Notes under the pieces: model-generated
Told to the model about the DNA's origin: nothing
The model's input: the letters and a program-made list of their open reading frames with translations, nothing else
Database searches by the model: none
Source: Robiginitomaculum sp.
GTDB lineage: Bacteria; Pseudomonadota; Alphaproteobacteria; Caulobacterales; Maricaulaceae
NCBI GenBank assembly: GCA_021647375.1
Contig: JAKIUV010000015.1
Span: 1-39,171 of the forward strand
Length of the DNA: 39,171 bases
Direction: 5' to 3'
Part shown: piece by piece, positions 33,045 to 39,171 of the stretch
How the letters are laid out: the number at the start of each line of letters is the position of its first letter
How positions within the stretch are numbered: the first letter of the stretch is position 1
Translations under genes and position numbers: made by a program

Positions 33045-33236
33045 CATGTTATAACAGTAGCATTAGAATAGCACTATTGGGCTAAAAACTAAGTGAAATT
33101 TATTTAGGGTCAATGTAGCTTAAAAAAGAAAAACCACCTAATTCCATCCACCAATACGATCAAAAAATACAAAAGCAAAACAGCAGACCGTTTGTTTGAT
33201 GCCTTACCCTACCAAATATAGAAAATCAGATAAAAT

Positions 33237-33261
33237 TGGTGCGGCCGAGAAGACTCGAACT
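33237..33261 (-). other. Attachment site: tRNA-Leu 3'-end fragment (attR/attL)
   Basis: Read on the minus strand, this 25-base segment is the 3' end of a tRNA: T-loop GTTCGAGTC, the 3' strand of the acceptor stem CGGCCGC, discriminator A and CCA. It matches the usual alphaproteobacterial tRNA-Leu 3' end. The bases before it do not continue a tRNA, so it is a duplicate fragment left by integration into a tRNA gene. Its orientation puts the element at higher coordinates, where Fic, DUF736 and trb genes lie. The intact tRNA-Leu and integrase should be at the far end, outside the window. Confidence 0.75.
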
Positions 33262-33312
33262 AACCATTATTATTTAATACTTTCAATGACTTAGATGGTT
33301 TGTGAGAAGAAA

Positions 33313-33349
33313 TTGATACACCAAATGATGCACTATTTGATACACCAAA
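33313..33349 (+). repeat. 13-bp direct repeats beside the attachment site
   Basis: TTGATACACCAAA occurs at 33313-33325 and again at 33337-33349, a 24-base period. They lie about 50 bases inside the element from the attachment site and could be integrase or excisionase arm sites. The rest of the 33034-33412 gap holds AT-rich sequence, the regulator promoter region and the attachment site, but no gene I can support. Confidence 0.55.
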
Positions 33350-33412
33350 ATGAATACCCTTGTCCTTTGCCATCAATATTCCGCTCACATATACACCATG
33401 CCATGCGGATGT

Positions 33413-34645
33413 CTATATTTTGTCAGGGAACAGCCCTGGCGTCCACTGGCTGGCAAGTGTTGCCGGGAAAGCCAAGCGAAATGGGGCGCGTGCGCCTGTA
33501 GATACCAATACGCCGCTGTTGGCTAAAGCCGATGTAATCCGCCTTGCATGTCTTGATGTGACACCGAGTAACTCGGCGACCTCCCCACGTTCCAACTCCC
33601 CCTTATAAAGGATAACGTCCAGCACTTGCGTGGATTTAGGGGGTAATATGCCAGTTTTTATTTCTTCTTCTGCCCATGCACGAATACGGCCTCGCAGCCG
33701 TGCAGGTTCAACAAGAGTTTCCATAAATTCAACCTGGTCAATGCAGGTCTTGAGAAAAAACATGGTAAACCCTGCAAGTTCTTCCTCGCTTAGGTTTCCA
33801 CGCCCATCAAGATCATTGCGGCGCGGTAAGTCGCAAGCTGCGAGGCGTGATTTGTATTCTTTTTCATTGCGGGCCAACCCCCTCGCAATCGACCACAGTC
33901 CGCCCGTATCAATTGCGTCAAAAAGAATGGCATAGGACATGAGCCGTGCCACGCGCCCATTGCCGTCTAAAAACGGATGCACCCAAAGCAATCTATGATG
34001 TGCGGTTGCTGATGAAAGAATTGAATCCACGGTTCCGATCTTGCTGTAAGCACTTTCAATTCGCGCCATGAAATCAGGAATAACGGCGGGACTAACGGCA
34101 ACATGCCGTCCGACTTTTACATCTCTGGTTCGCAACTCTCCGGGCACAACACGAACACGTTCACCTGTTTCAGGATACTCGACCCAAAGCAAATCATCCG
34201 GCATAAGCGAGCAGAAACGATAATGTGTTTCCAATATCCCTGCAGTAGAAACGGCACGGTTCTTTAGCCCTCCCTCGTCAATCCATTTTTGCACAGCAAT
34301 GTGGGCGCGGGCTTCAAGCTGCAAATCCCGTTTTTCTGGATCCGCGTTGTAGTCTTCATTCAGGGCTTTTTCAATGTCGATCGGGTGGGTATCGTGGCCT
34401 TCAATCAAATTGCTATAATAGCAATTCATTGACCGCACGAGATCCGATAGAGCCGTCACGATAGGCTCAGGCAGGCTTTTACGCAGGCCCGTCGATTTTG
34501 ATGCCAGCTCAACCGCCAAATCGGCTAAACCACCCCGGTAACGAGATGATCCGCTAATCAGCATCGGCTCTATCATGGAAACCGTCTCACCTCGATCAAA
34601 GTCCGCTTTTATGTCCGCTTCTATGTCCGCTTTATTATCACTCAT
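33413..34645 (-). CDS. Fic family protein (AMPylator-type, class II)
   Basis: A 410-residue Fic protein from ATG 34645; the frame could open at GTG 34663, and neither start has a clear ribosome binding site. The active site HPFLDGNGRVAR (about residues 223-234) has the His, acidic and Gly-Asn-Gly-Arg residues needed for AMP transfer. An N-terminal SNLIEG (78-83) matches the (S/T)xxxE(G/N) inhibitory motif, so the Glu probably blocks the site in the resting state (class II). A C-terminal winged helix (LERGEVAELLGVTSRHARRITSAL) follows. This shape is common in solitary Fic proteins. It is the last gene before the attachment site. The target is unknown, and no separate antitoxin is seen. Confidence 0.92.
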   Translation of the reverse strand: MSDNKADIEADIKADFDRGETVSMIEPMLISGSSRYRGGLADLAVELASKSTGLRKSLPEPIVTALSDLVRSMNCYYSNLIEGHDTHPIDIEKALNEDYNADPEKRDLQLEARAHIAVQKWIDEGGLKNRAVSTAGILETHYRFCSLMPDDLLWVEYPETGERVRVVPGELRTRDVKVGRHVAVSPAVIPDFMARIESAYSKIGTVDSILSSATAHHRLLWVHPFLDGNGRVARLMSYAILFDAIDTGGLWSIARGLARNEKEYKSRLAACDLPRRNDLDGRGNLSEEELAGFTMFFLKTCIDQVEFMETLVEPARLRGRIRAWAEEEIKTGILPPKSTQVLDVILYKGELERGEVAELLGVTSRHARRITSALANSGVLVSTGARAPFRLAFPATLASQWTPGLFPDKI

Positions 34646-34711
34646 GAATACATCATATACCACAAGTTATTAAACAAATCACTATAAATGTTCAATTGCA
34701 TATGTCCGCTT
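34610..34711 (+). repeat. Repeated 11-mer TATGTCCGCTT around the Fic start
   Basis: TATGTCCGCTT occurs at 34610-34620, 34622-34632 and 34701-34711. The first two encode the repeated KADIEADIKAD start of Fic; the third lies upstream in the noncoding gap. The upstream copy suggests either slippage or a binding site. Confidence 0.5.
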
Positions 34712-34734
34712 CATTAGCCGCATATCTAAATCAT

Positions 34735-34914
34735 TCAACTTCTGTTCAACTTTCTCATACGGCGATATGTTTTGAGGCGTTTCAGCCTGCCTTTGCGTGA
34801 TTGAAGCTCCATTTCCAGGCGCTCAAAGGTGGGCCAGTATTCATCACCGTAGGACTCAACCAGGCGGGCCACAATCGAAAGGCATTTTTCTATTTCTTCT
34901 ATGCGGTCATCCAT
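34735..34914 (-). CDS. Small 59-residue hypothetical protein
   Basis: A short open frame with plausible coding character: MDDRIEEIEKCLSIVARLVE, then YGDEYWPTFERLEMELQSRK and a basic tail RLKRLKTYRRMRKLNRS. It is helical and charged, with a likely amphipathic N-terminal helix. It lies between DUF736 and Fic in the same direction, 54 bases after the DUF736 stop. The YGDEYWPTFERLE pattern recalls small proteins near trb clusters in alphaproteobacteria, from memory only. No strong ribosome binding site is seen. Confidence 0.55.
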   Translation of the reverse strand: MDDRIEEIEKCLSIVARLVESYGDEYWPTFERLEMELQSRKGRLKRLKTYRRMRKLNRS

Positions 34915-34968
34915 GGGTAAATCCGGTGCACATAGCAGCTACTTGGAGCCGCTATGTGCACAATCCGC

Positions 34969-35283
34969 CTATTGCGCTTTCTTAGGCCGAGACCAAACGA
35001 GGTCAGCGCCGTCGTCGTGGTCAAACAATGCGGCGTTGACGGGTTTGGAGAGCATCGGCCCGTCGAGTAGGACTTTGACGTAATTCAGCGGCTCGTCACC
35101 ATCTTTGGTTTCTTTCCACGCTACGCCAAAATCGCTACGGCCTGACTTGATGAAATAGTCGGGGCTGTCTTCATTTTTCTTGTTGTCGTTGGCGATAAAT
35201 TTGACTTTGTGGGTCATACTCAGCGTGGCGATTGTGCCTTCGTAACCTGTCTTTGTTTGTTTAAATGTACCGATGTTAGCCAT
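34969..35283 (-). CDS. DUF736 family protein
   Basis: A 104-residue protein from ATG 35283, with AGGAG before it; the longer frame to 35400 overlaps the DUF2274 gene and is rejected. MANIGTFKQTKTGYEGTIATL, FGVAWKETKDG and YVKVLLDGPMLSKPVNAALF are the DUF736 hallmarks. The family is a marker of conjugative plasmids and elements in alphaproteobacteria. It may be a small beta-rich nucleic-acid-binding protein, but the role is not known. It follows DUF2274 by 37 bases. Confidence 0.92.
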   Translation of the reverse strand: MANIGTFKQTKTGYEGTIATLSMTHKVKFIANDNKKNEDSPDYFIKSGRSDFGVAWKETKDGDEPLNYVKVLLDGPMLSKPVNAALFDHDDGADLVWSRPKKAQ

Positions 35284-35320
35284 GATGAAATCTCCTAAAT
35301 TGGCTTTATTGAAACAGTCT

Positions 35321-35545
35321 CTAAGCCAGCTCGCGCTTGGCTTTCTTAAATCCGTGGTCACCGGCCAGAAAGCCGGCAAGCATGGATGGGACAAGCGCAT
35401 TTACGGGCTGTTTCTCACCGTAGGTTTGCTCATAGATTTTGGCATAGACTTCCAGATCACCCATAAGGTCGGGCGGCAATGAAACTAACATTTTTGCAGG
35501 TTTCACGTCTGGAAGCTTTGCTAGTTTTAGTTTGGGTTTGGACAT
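35321..35545 (-). CDS. DUF2274 family protein
   Basis: A 74-residue protein directly after trbI (9-base gap), as is usual for DUF2274 in trb clusters. KLKLAKLPDVKPAKMLVSLPPDLMGDLEVYAKIYEQTYG gives a strand-helix pattern reminiscent of ribbon-helix-helix proteins, so DNA binding or transcriptional control of transfer is possible. GGAGA precedes the ATG. The function is not established. Confidence 0.88.
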   Translation of the reverse strand: MSKPKLKLAKLPDVKPAKMLVSLPPDLMGDLEVYAKIYEQTYGEKQPVNALVPSMLAGFLAGDHGFKKAKRELA

Positions 35546-35554
35546 AATTTTCTC

Positions 35555-36811
35555 CTATTGATAGGGTTTGAGGATAAGGTCTTTGGAAACGATAATTGAA
35601 AAGCGCCAACCGGGGCGGACACTTAATGTCGGCTGGATATTGAGGCTGCGCTCGATAATCCGTTGCCCTGCTATGTTGGCCGTGTCTTGCCCGGCGTTTT
35701 GTAGGGCGCGGGCAAGCCGTCCCTCATCATCTGAGGAAAGTTCGGAGCCGACACTTAGTAGCGACGACAGCACTGCGCCTTTCATGAACTGCCAGGTATG
35801 GCGATCTACTTTGTCTTTCAGGCCTGCGAAGCCTTGGCCGTCAACAGCAGGCAGATTATCAAGCTGAATGGAATTGCCATTGGGAAATATAATCCGCGTC
35901 CAAGCAACTAGGGCACGACTTTGCCCGAAGGCAATAACGCTATCATAGCGCCCAAGCAGTCTTGCCCCTTGCGGAATTAGTAAATACTCACCCGTGACCG
36001 TATCATATATATTCTCGGTGACTTGCCCGATTACTTGCCCCGGCAGATCGGAGTTTAGCCCCGTCACAAGGCTGGCAGGGATCAATGTCCCCGCCATAAT
36101 CTGATATGGTGATTTTGGGGATTGCAAGACGTATGGATTATAAATCTCGCCCGCTGGTTGCCCAAGGAATGCCGATTTGCTATTTTGGTCACTTGGCGCT
36201 GGGTTAAAATCTACATTGCCAATTATTGGTGCACCGTACCCTACTGGCATGCTGACATTGGCAAGGTTTGCATAGGCTTGTTCTATGGACGCATCGATTT
36301 GAGCAAATTGATCTGACGCTTGGGTAGCGCCACTTTGATTAGAGCCAACAGAGAAGAATAAGCCTGATTCCCGAGCTTCATCACGCTTACTTGGCGCAGA
36401 CGCTGGTTGATAGGCCGCTGGTTGTCTATACTGCCCGCGTGGAGCCGCGCCTGTTGGCGCATACTGAAATGGGTTATCCAGTTCCTTGATCGGCATTCCA
36501 TTTCCATTTGCCTCCAAGAACGCCGCTCCTAAATCTCCCGGCAGTGGCGGGCCGAGTTTTGGCTTCATATCCGCATAGGTTTTTGGCAGTGCGTCGAGCG
36601 CGTCTGCCATCGGTTTATGGGAGACATTATAAAGTTCGCTTGATCGTTCACTGTCGCCGTAATCCGGTGATTGCAGGGCAAATGCCAAGGCCGCAAACAA
36701 GCCCACACTTAGCGCCGCACCGCCAAACATAAGTGCCTTACGGCTAAACCGTTTTACGGGTTTGGGCTTTGCGCGGATGGCAAGATTTGGAGTGTTGACG
36801 GCTTCGCTCAT
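35555..36811 (-). CDS. trbI: Conjugative transfer protein TrbI (VirB10 family)
   Basis: A 418-residue VirB10-type protein that spans the envelope, linking the inner-membrane ATPases to the outer-membrane core of the type IV secretion channel. A short cytoplasmic tail, one helix (KALMFGGAALSVGLFAALAFAL, about 25-46), a Pro/Gln/Ala-rich periplasmic linker and the C-terminal TrbI domain (YQIMAGTLIPASLVTGLNSDLPGQVIGQV, LLIPQGARLLGRYDS, VAWTRIIFPNGNSI) are visible. It overlaps trbG by four bases (ATGA). Confidence 0.95.
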   Translation of the reverse strand: MSEAVNTPNLAIRAKPKPVKRFSRKALMFGGAALSVGLFAALAFALQSPDYGDSERSSELYNVSHKPMADALDALPKTYADMKPKLGPPLPGDLGAAFLEANGNGMPIKELDNPFQYAPTGAAPRGQYRQPAAYQPASAPSKRDEARESGLFFSVGSNQSGATQASDQFAQIDASIEQAYANLANVSMPVGYGAPIIGNVDFNPAPSDQNSKSAFLGQPAGEIYNPYVLQSPKSPYQIMAGTLIPASLVTGLNSDLPGQVIGQVTENIYDTVTGEYLLIPQGARLLGRYDSVIAFGQSRALVAWTRIIFPNGNSIQLDNLPAVDGQGFAGLKDKVDRHTWQFMKGAVLSSLLSVGSELSSDDEGRLARALQNAGQDTANIAGQRIIERSLNIQPTLSVRPGWRFSIIVSKDLILKPYQ

Positions 36812-37851
36812 GACTTGTCCCGCACAATACGAACGACATCCTGGTCTTTCTCGCCGAGGCGTAGTTCAGCTACCTTGAACAGGCGGTCAACGATGTAGTA
36901 AGCGCCTTTGACCCGGTAATTGACGAGTTGGCTTTTACCTTTGCGGCCCATGATAAACAGCGGCGGCGCTTCGCCCTGATCCAGTCTTTCTGGGAATTGA
37001 ATGAAGACTTTGCGGCCATCATCAAAAGCGCGGAGTGGCCGCCAATGGGGGTGGTCGCCTTTAATCTCGTAACGGAAATTCAATTTTTCTATGGCTAATT
37101 TCGGACTGGCAGAGGTGGACGTTGGCTTAGCTACCGAACGCCGTTTCATTTTCTTGGCACCGCGCAGGCCTAAAGCCTCTCTTGGATAACGCCATGATAC
37201 TGCCGCCATATAGGTGTCTTTATAAGAATGTAGTTCCAAATAATATGTGCGCTTGGTCGTGGTGATCACAAGGTTTGTCGATAATCCCGGCTTGGTTGGT
37301 TTGACGAGTATATGCACCTGCTCCCCGCCGATTGCGCCCGATACCGTATCACCGACAATCCAGCGAATTGTATCACCCGCAGATACGGAGGTCAGTTCTT
37401 CGCCCGGCTGCAAAGCAATATCGGTGACTTGCTGCGGCGCGGTATAGACCTGATAAAGTGAACCCGGTGTATAGGGGTAAACCTGAATGGCGTTGAGGTA
37501 ATTACTGGAATTGGGTTCAATGGACGCCGATGCGTTCGCCTGCTCAATGGCTTCAAAGGGTTTGAGCACTGGGCCTGATGTCACATAGGATGCTGGCCGT
37601 AATTTCATTTGACCGGGCATGATGATCGGCTCAAAGAACTCGATTTGCACTGGGCGGCCTTCTTCAATGAAGGCTTTTTCAGTTTCCAAGACCGCTTCAT
37701 TCATCTGGCCCGTGTCATGTAATGCCGTTTCGTCCTTACGGGACAGATCAAGCTTAAAATCATCAACCTGTTTTTGCAGACTGGCGCAACCGCCCAGGCT
37801 CGTTACAAGGCCGATTATTGCTACCGACTTTAATAGATGTGAATGTCTCAT
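36808..37851 (-). CDS. trbG: Conjugative transfer protein TrbG (VirB9 family)
   Basis: A 347-residue outer-membrane-core protein of the type IV secretion system. The N-terminus is a lipoprotein signal with LGGC (Cys22), normally seen in VirB7 rather than VirB9, though TrbG proteins can be lipidated. The VirB9 fold shows in VYPYTPGSLYQVYTAPQQVTDIAL, LEL-type strands, NLVITTTKRTYYLELHS and the closing FNWRYEI-like NFRYEIKGDHPHWRPLRAF, with VFIQFPERL. It sits two bases after trbF. Confidence 0.94.
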   Translation of the reverse strand: MRHSHLLKSVAIIGLVTSLGGCASLQKQVDDFKLDLSRKDETALHDTGQMNEAVLETEKAFIEEGRPVQIEFFEPIIMPGQMKLRPASYVTSGPVLKPFEAIEQANASASIEPNSSNYLNAIQVYPYTPGSLYQVYTAPQQVTDIALQPGEELTSVSAGDTIRWIVGDTVSGAIGGEQVHILVKPTKPGLSTNLVITTTKRTYYLELHSYKDTYMAAVSWRYPREALGLRGAKKMKRRSVAKPTSTSASPKLAIEKLNFRYEIKGDHPHWRPLRAFDDGRKVFIQFPERLDQGEAPPLFIMGRKGKSQLVNYRVKGAYYIVDRLFKVAELRLGEKDQDVVRIVRDKS

Positions 37852-37853
37852 AA

Positions 37854-38543
37854 TTATTCTCCAGAATTGAGGTCTTTTGACCAGTTGAGGCCGTGCACAT
37901 ACAGGCCAAGGGGATTGCTATGCAGGGTTTGGGCATCGGTCGGCGGATGGATGATGATGCTTAATATGGCCGTGAAATTTTCTGTGCCGATCAATGCGCC
38001 GCCACGATAATTTGTCTCGCGCCAGCGGATTTCAAAACTATCATTGGACGAGCGTACAATGCTGGTGACATTAACCGTGACACTACGCTGGCCAATATCG
38101 GCGAACGGGTCATTGTCTGTCGCATACGCATTGAGCGTAATCGCGGCTTGGTCTGTGGCAAAGCTATAAGCTTCCAGCCAGTTCTGCCGCAACACAACGG
38201 GGTCGATAGAGACCGAGCGTACATTACTGATGAAATCCGCAAGTTGATGGGCGATCTGTGCGTCCGATGGAATGAAGTTTTCTGTAGCGGGGCCGATGGC
38301 TCTAACGGAGCCATTGGTGTCCACTTCGACCACATAAGGCGTAATCATGCTTTGCGAACTTTGCCAGATAAACGCGCTCGCAAGCACTGCTGATAACCCA
38401 ATAGATAACAGACTCGCCAGCCGCCAGTTTTTCGCCTGAACGCGGGCAGATCCTATACGGTCATCCCACACCTGTGCTGCACGTTGATAAGGTGTTTCTG
38501 CAACGGGTGTTGTCCCGTATCTCGATTGATTACGCTTCCACAT
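37854..38543 (-). CDS. trbF: Conjugative transfer protein TrbF (VirB8 family)
   Basis: A 229-residue inner-membrane scaffold protein of the transfer channel. The start MWKRNQSRYGTTPVAETPYQ leads to RAAQVWDDRIGSARVQAKNWR, one helix (about 41-63) and a periplasmic NTF2-like domain (MITPYVVEVDTNG, LRQNWLEAYSFAT, SFEIRWRETNYRGGALIGTENFTAIL, NPLGLYVHGLNWSKDL), all typical of TrbF. A strong AGGAGG lies four bases before the ATG, just after the trbL stop. Confidence 0.94.
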   Translation of the reverse strand: MWKRNQSRYGTTPVAETPYQRAAQVWDDRIGSARVQAKNWRLASLLSIGLSAVLASAFIWQSSQSMITPYVVEVDTNGSVRAIGPATENFIPSDAQIAHQLADFISNVRSVSIDPVVLRQNWLEAYSFATDQAAITLNAYATDNDPFADIGQRSVTVNVTSIVRSSNDSFEIRWRETNYRGGALIGTENFTAILSIIIHPPTDAQTLHSNPLGLYVHGLNWSKDLNSGE

Positions 38544-38551
38544 AAGTCCTC

Positions 38552-39044
38552 CTATTCTTCCTGTTCAAGTTTGATATTAAAACCGCCGCCGCGTGTATCG
38601 CCGGAACGGATCGCGTCTCCGGCTCTGCGGCCAGCATTTTGACGTGTTTGCTGGTTTTTGATTTTCTTTGCCCAATCGGGTTGATTTGAGCCACCTCCAG
38701 ATGAGCCACTATCATTGGCGCTAACGGGCTTGAGACCTTTTTGGGAGAGAGCATTTAACCCGCCGCGCATACCGGCTTTGTGGGATTCGGATATGCTACC
38801 ACCAGCCTTTGAAGCTACGGCCTTGCCTGCATTCTTAATCGCGCCAGCGCCCGCTTGTGCCACTGCGCTTACACCACCAAGTGCGCCTTTTACGCCGCCA
38901 GAACTAGATGCCGCTTTACCAAGCGCAAAGGAAAGCTGTGTGCCGCCTGCGAGTGATGCGCCCGCTTTGACCGCGCCGCCAGCCGCTTTGCCTGCCATGC
39001 GCCCGCCTGCACCTGCTGCGGCAGCGCCCGCCATTGCCCCGGCA
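38552..39044 (-). pseudogene. trbL: trbL, C-terminal remnant cut by an insertion element
   Basis: The frame encodes about 163 Gly/Ala-rich residues (AGAAAAGAGGRMAGKAAGGA, ending SGDTRGGGFNIKLEQEE) that match the tail of the VirB6-like TrbL. TrbL proteins are normally about 400-500 residues with an N-terminal block of membrane helices, which is missing here. Upstream the frame meets CAT then TGA at about 39044-39050, where sequence typical of an IS end begins. The remnant keeps its stop eight bases before trbF. The N-terminal part presumably lies beyond the insertion, outside the window. Confidence 0.8.
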
Positions 39045-39171
39045 TGTCAAGGGCGGAGTAAAATCAGGCCATGTGGCGGCGTAAAAGTCTACCAGTACGC
39101 TGTGCTTAAATGATGTGATAAAGGGGCCAATTGGCCCCTTTATCACATTAGTTTCTTTCTTACCTTTGTTT
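39045..39171 (+). mobile_element. End of a probable IS21-family insertion sequence
   Basis: The element seems to begin at TGTCAAGGGCGGAG (39045), right where trbL homology stops. Two imperfect 20-base direct repeats, 39052-39071 and 39075-39094 (pattern GGCGG-GTAAAA-----CCA, period 23), resemble the repeated transposase sites in IS21-type ends. A perfect palindrome follows at 39113-39148. No transposase is within the window. The family is inferred from the end pattern as I remember it. Confidence 0.55.
39113..39148. terminator. Perfect 36-bp palindrome, likely two-way terminator
   Basis: ATGTGATAAAGGGGCCAA is followed at once by its exact reverse complement. The GC-rich centre flanked by AAA/TTT suits a bidirectional terminator that shields the insertion element from outside transcription, or a transposase-control site. 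The palindrome itself is seen directly; its role is inferred. Confidence 0.6.

Larger units (their letters stand above)
33237..39171. mobile_element. Left part of an integrative conjugative element
   Basis: From the tRNA-Leu fragment to the window edge all recognised genes belong to a conjugative element: Fic, a 59-residue protein, DUF736, DUF2274, trbI, trbG, trbF and a trbL remnant, all on the minus strand. This order (trbL-F-G-I-DUF2274, then DUF736) is typical of trb-type elements in alphaproteobacteria. No integrase or relaxase is within the window. An IS end interrupts trbL at the right. Confidence 0.75.

Noticed and set aside
33045..33047. ATG as start of the response regulator
   Set aside because: It is 14 bases before the ATA codon and so out of frame, and it overlaps the AGGAGG site.
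33237..33261. Functional tRNA-Leu gene
   Set aside because: Only the 3' quarter is present; the preceding sequence cannot form the anticodon or D arms.
33295..33501. 68-residue plus-strand frame between the att site and Fic
   Set aside because: It runs across the direct repeats into the end of Fic on the other strand, with no family resemblance or ribosome binding site.
34797..34985. 62-residue plus-strand frame
   Set aside because: It is opposite the 59-residue minus-strand gene, which has better composition and context.
38715..39113. 132-residue plus-strand Ala/Pro-rich frame
   Set aside because: It is antisense to the Gly/Ala-rich tail of trbL and crosses the insertion junction.

Overview
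The window looks like chromosome from a moderate-GC alphaproteobacterium, probably of the Caulobacterales/Maricaulales (Hyphomonadaceae-like) group, running into an integrated conjugative element at its right end. The lineage call rests on an SpmX-type polarity protein, a DUF1489 protein, an alphaproteobacterial Mic60-like gene joined to hemY, a groESL operon with both a CIRCE operator and an RpoH-type promoter, and the rsmI/lpoA/yraN cluster. No 16S gene is present, so genus is not determined.

Layout. 1-932: a cut-off gene, then a DUF559 endonuclease-like gene enclosed by a ~57-bp inverted repeat, with a third repeat copy nearby. 933-3023: groES-groEL, its terminator, CIRCE operator and heat-shock promoter. 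3178-7364: a three-gene operon of a DUF4956 membrane protein, a CotH-type kinase fused to a beta-helix, and a VTC/triphosphate-tunnel protein; this is the best candidate for an undescribed system. 7361-16942: housekeeping genes yraN, rsmI, an LpoA-like lipoprotein, hemW, rdgB, a DUF2975/XRE/MscS set, a secreted VWA protein, gpsA and tsaD. 17049-19418: Mic60-like gene and hemY, without the hemC-hemD genes expected beside them. 19507-25049: a GST-FAH-FkbM run, then (minus strand) mgtE, spmX and DUF1489. 25218-33033: a heavy-metal RND efflux operon (membrane fusion protein, pump, DUF3240, TolC-like channel) next to its likely response regulator/sensor kinase pair; the regulator appears to start at ATA.

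33237-39171: a 25-bp copy of a tRNA-Leu 3' end marks the integration site of an element that continues past the right edge. Its genes on the minus strand are trbL (truncated), trbF, trbG, trbI, DUF2274, DUF736, a 59-residue protein and a class II-type Fic protein. trbL is cut by what looks like one end of an IS21-family insertion sequence at about 39045, so transfer is probably impaired.

Functionally the window combines protein folding, envelope upkeep (LpoA-like, SpmX, Mic60-like, MscS), metal export with its own two-component control, an unexplained kinase/TTM envelope operon, and a damaged conjugation module. Family assignments come from reading motifs in translated sequence; no database search was run.
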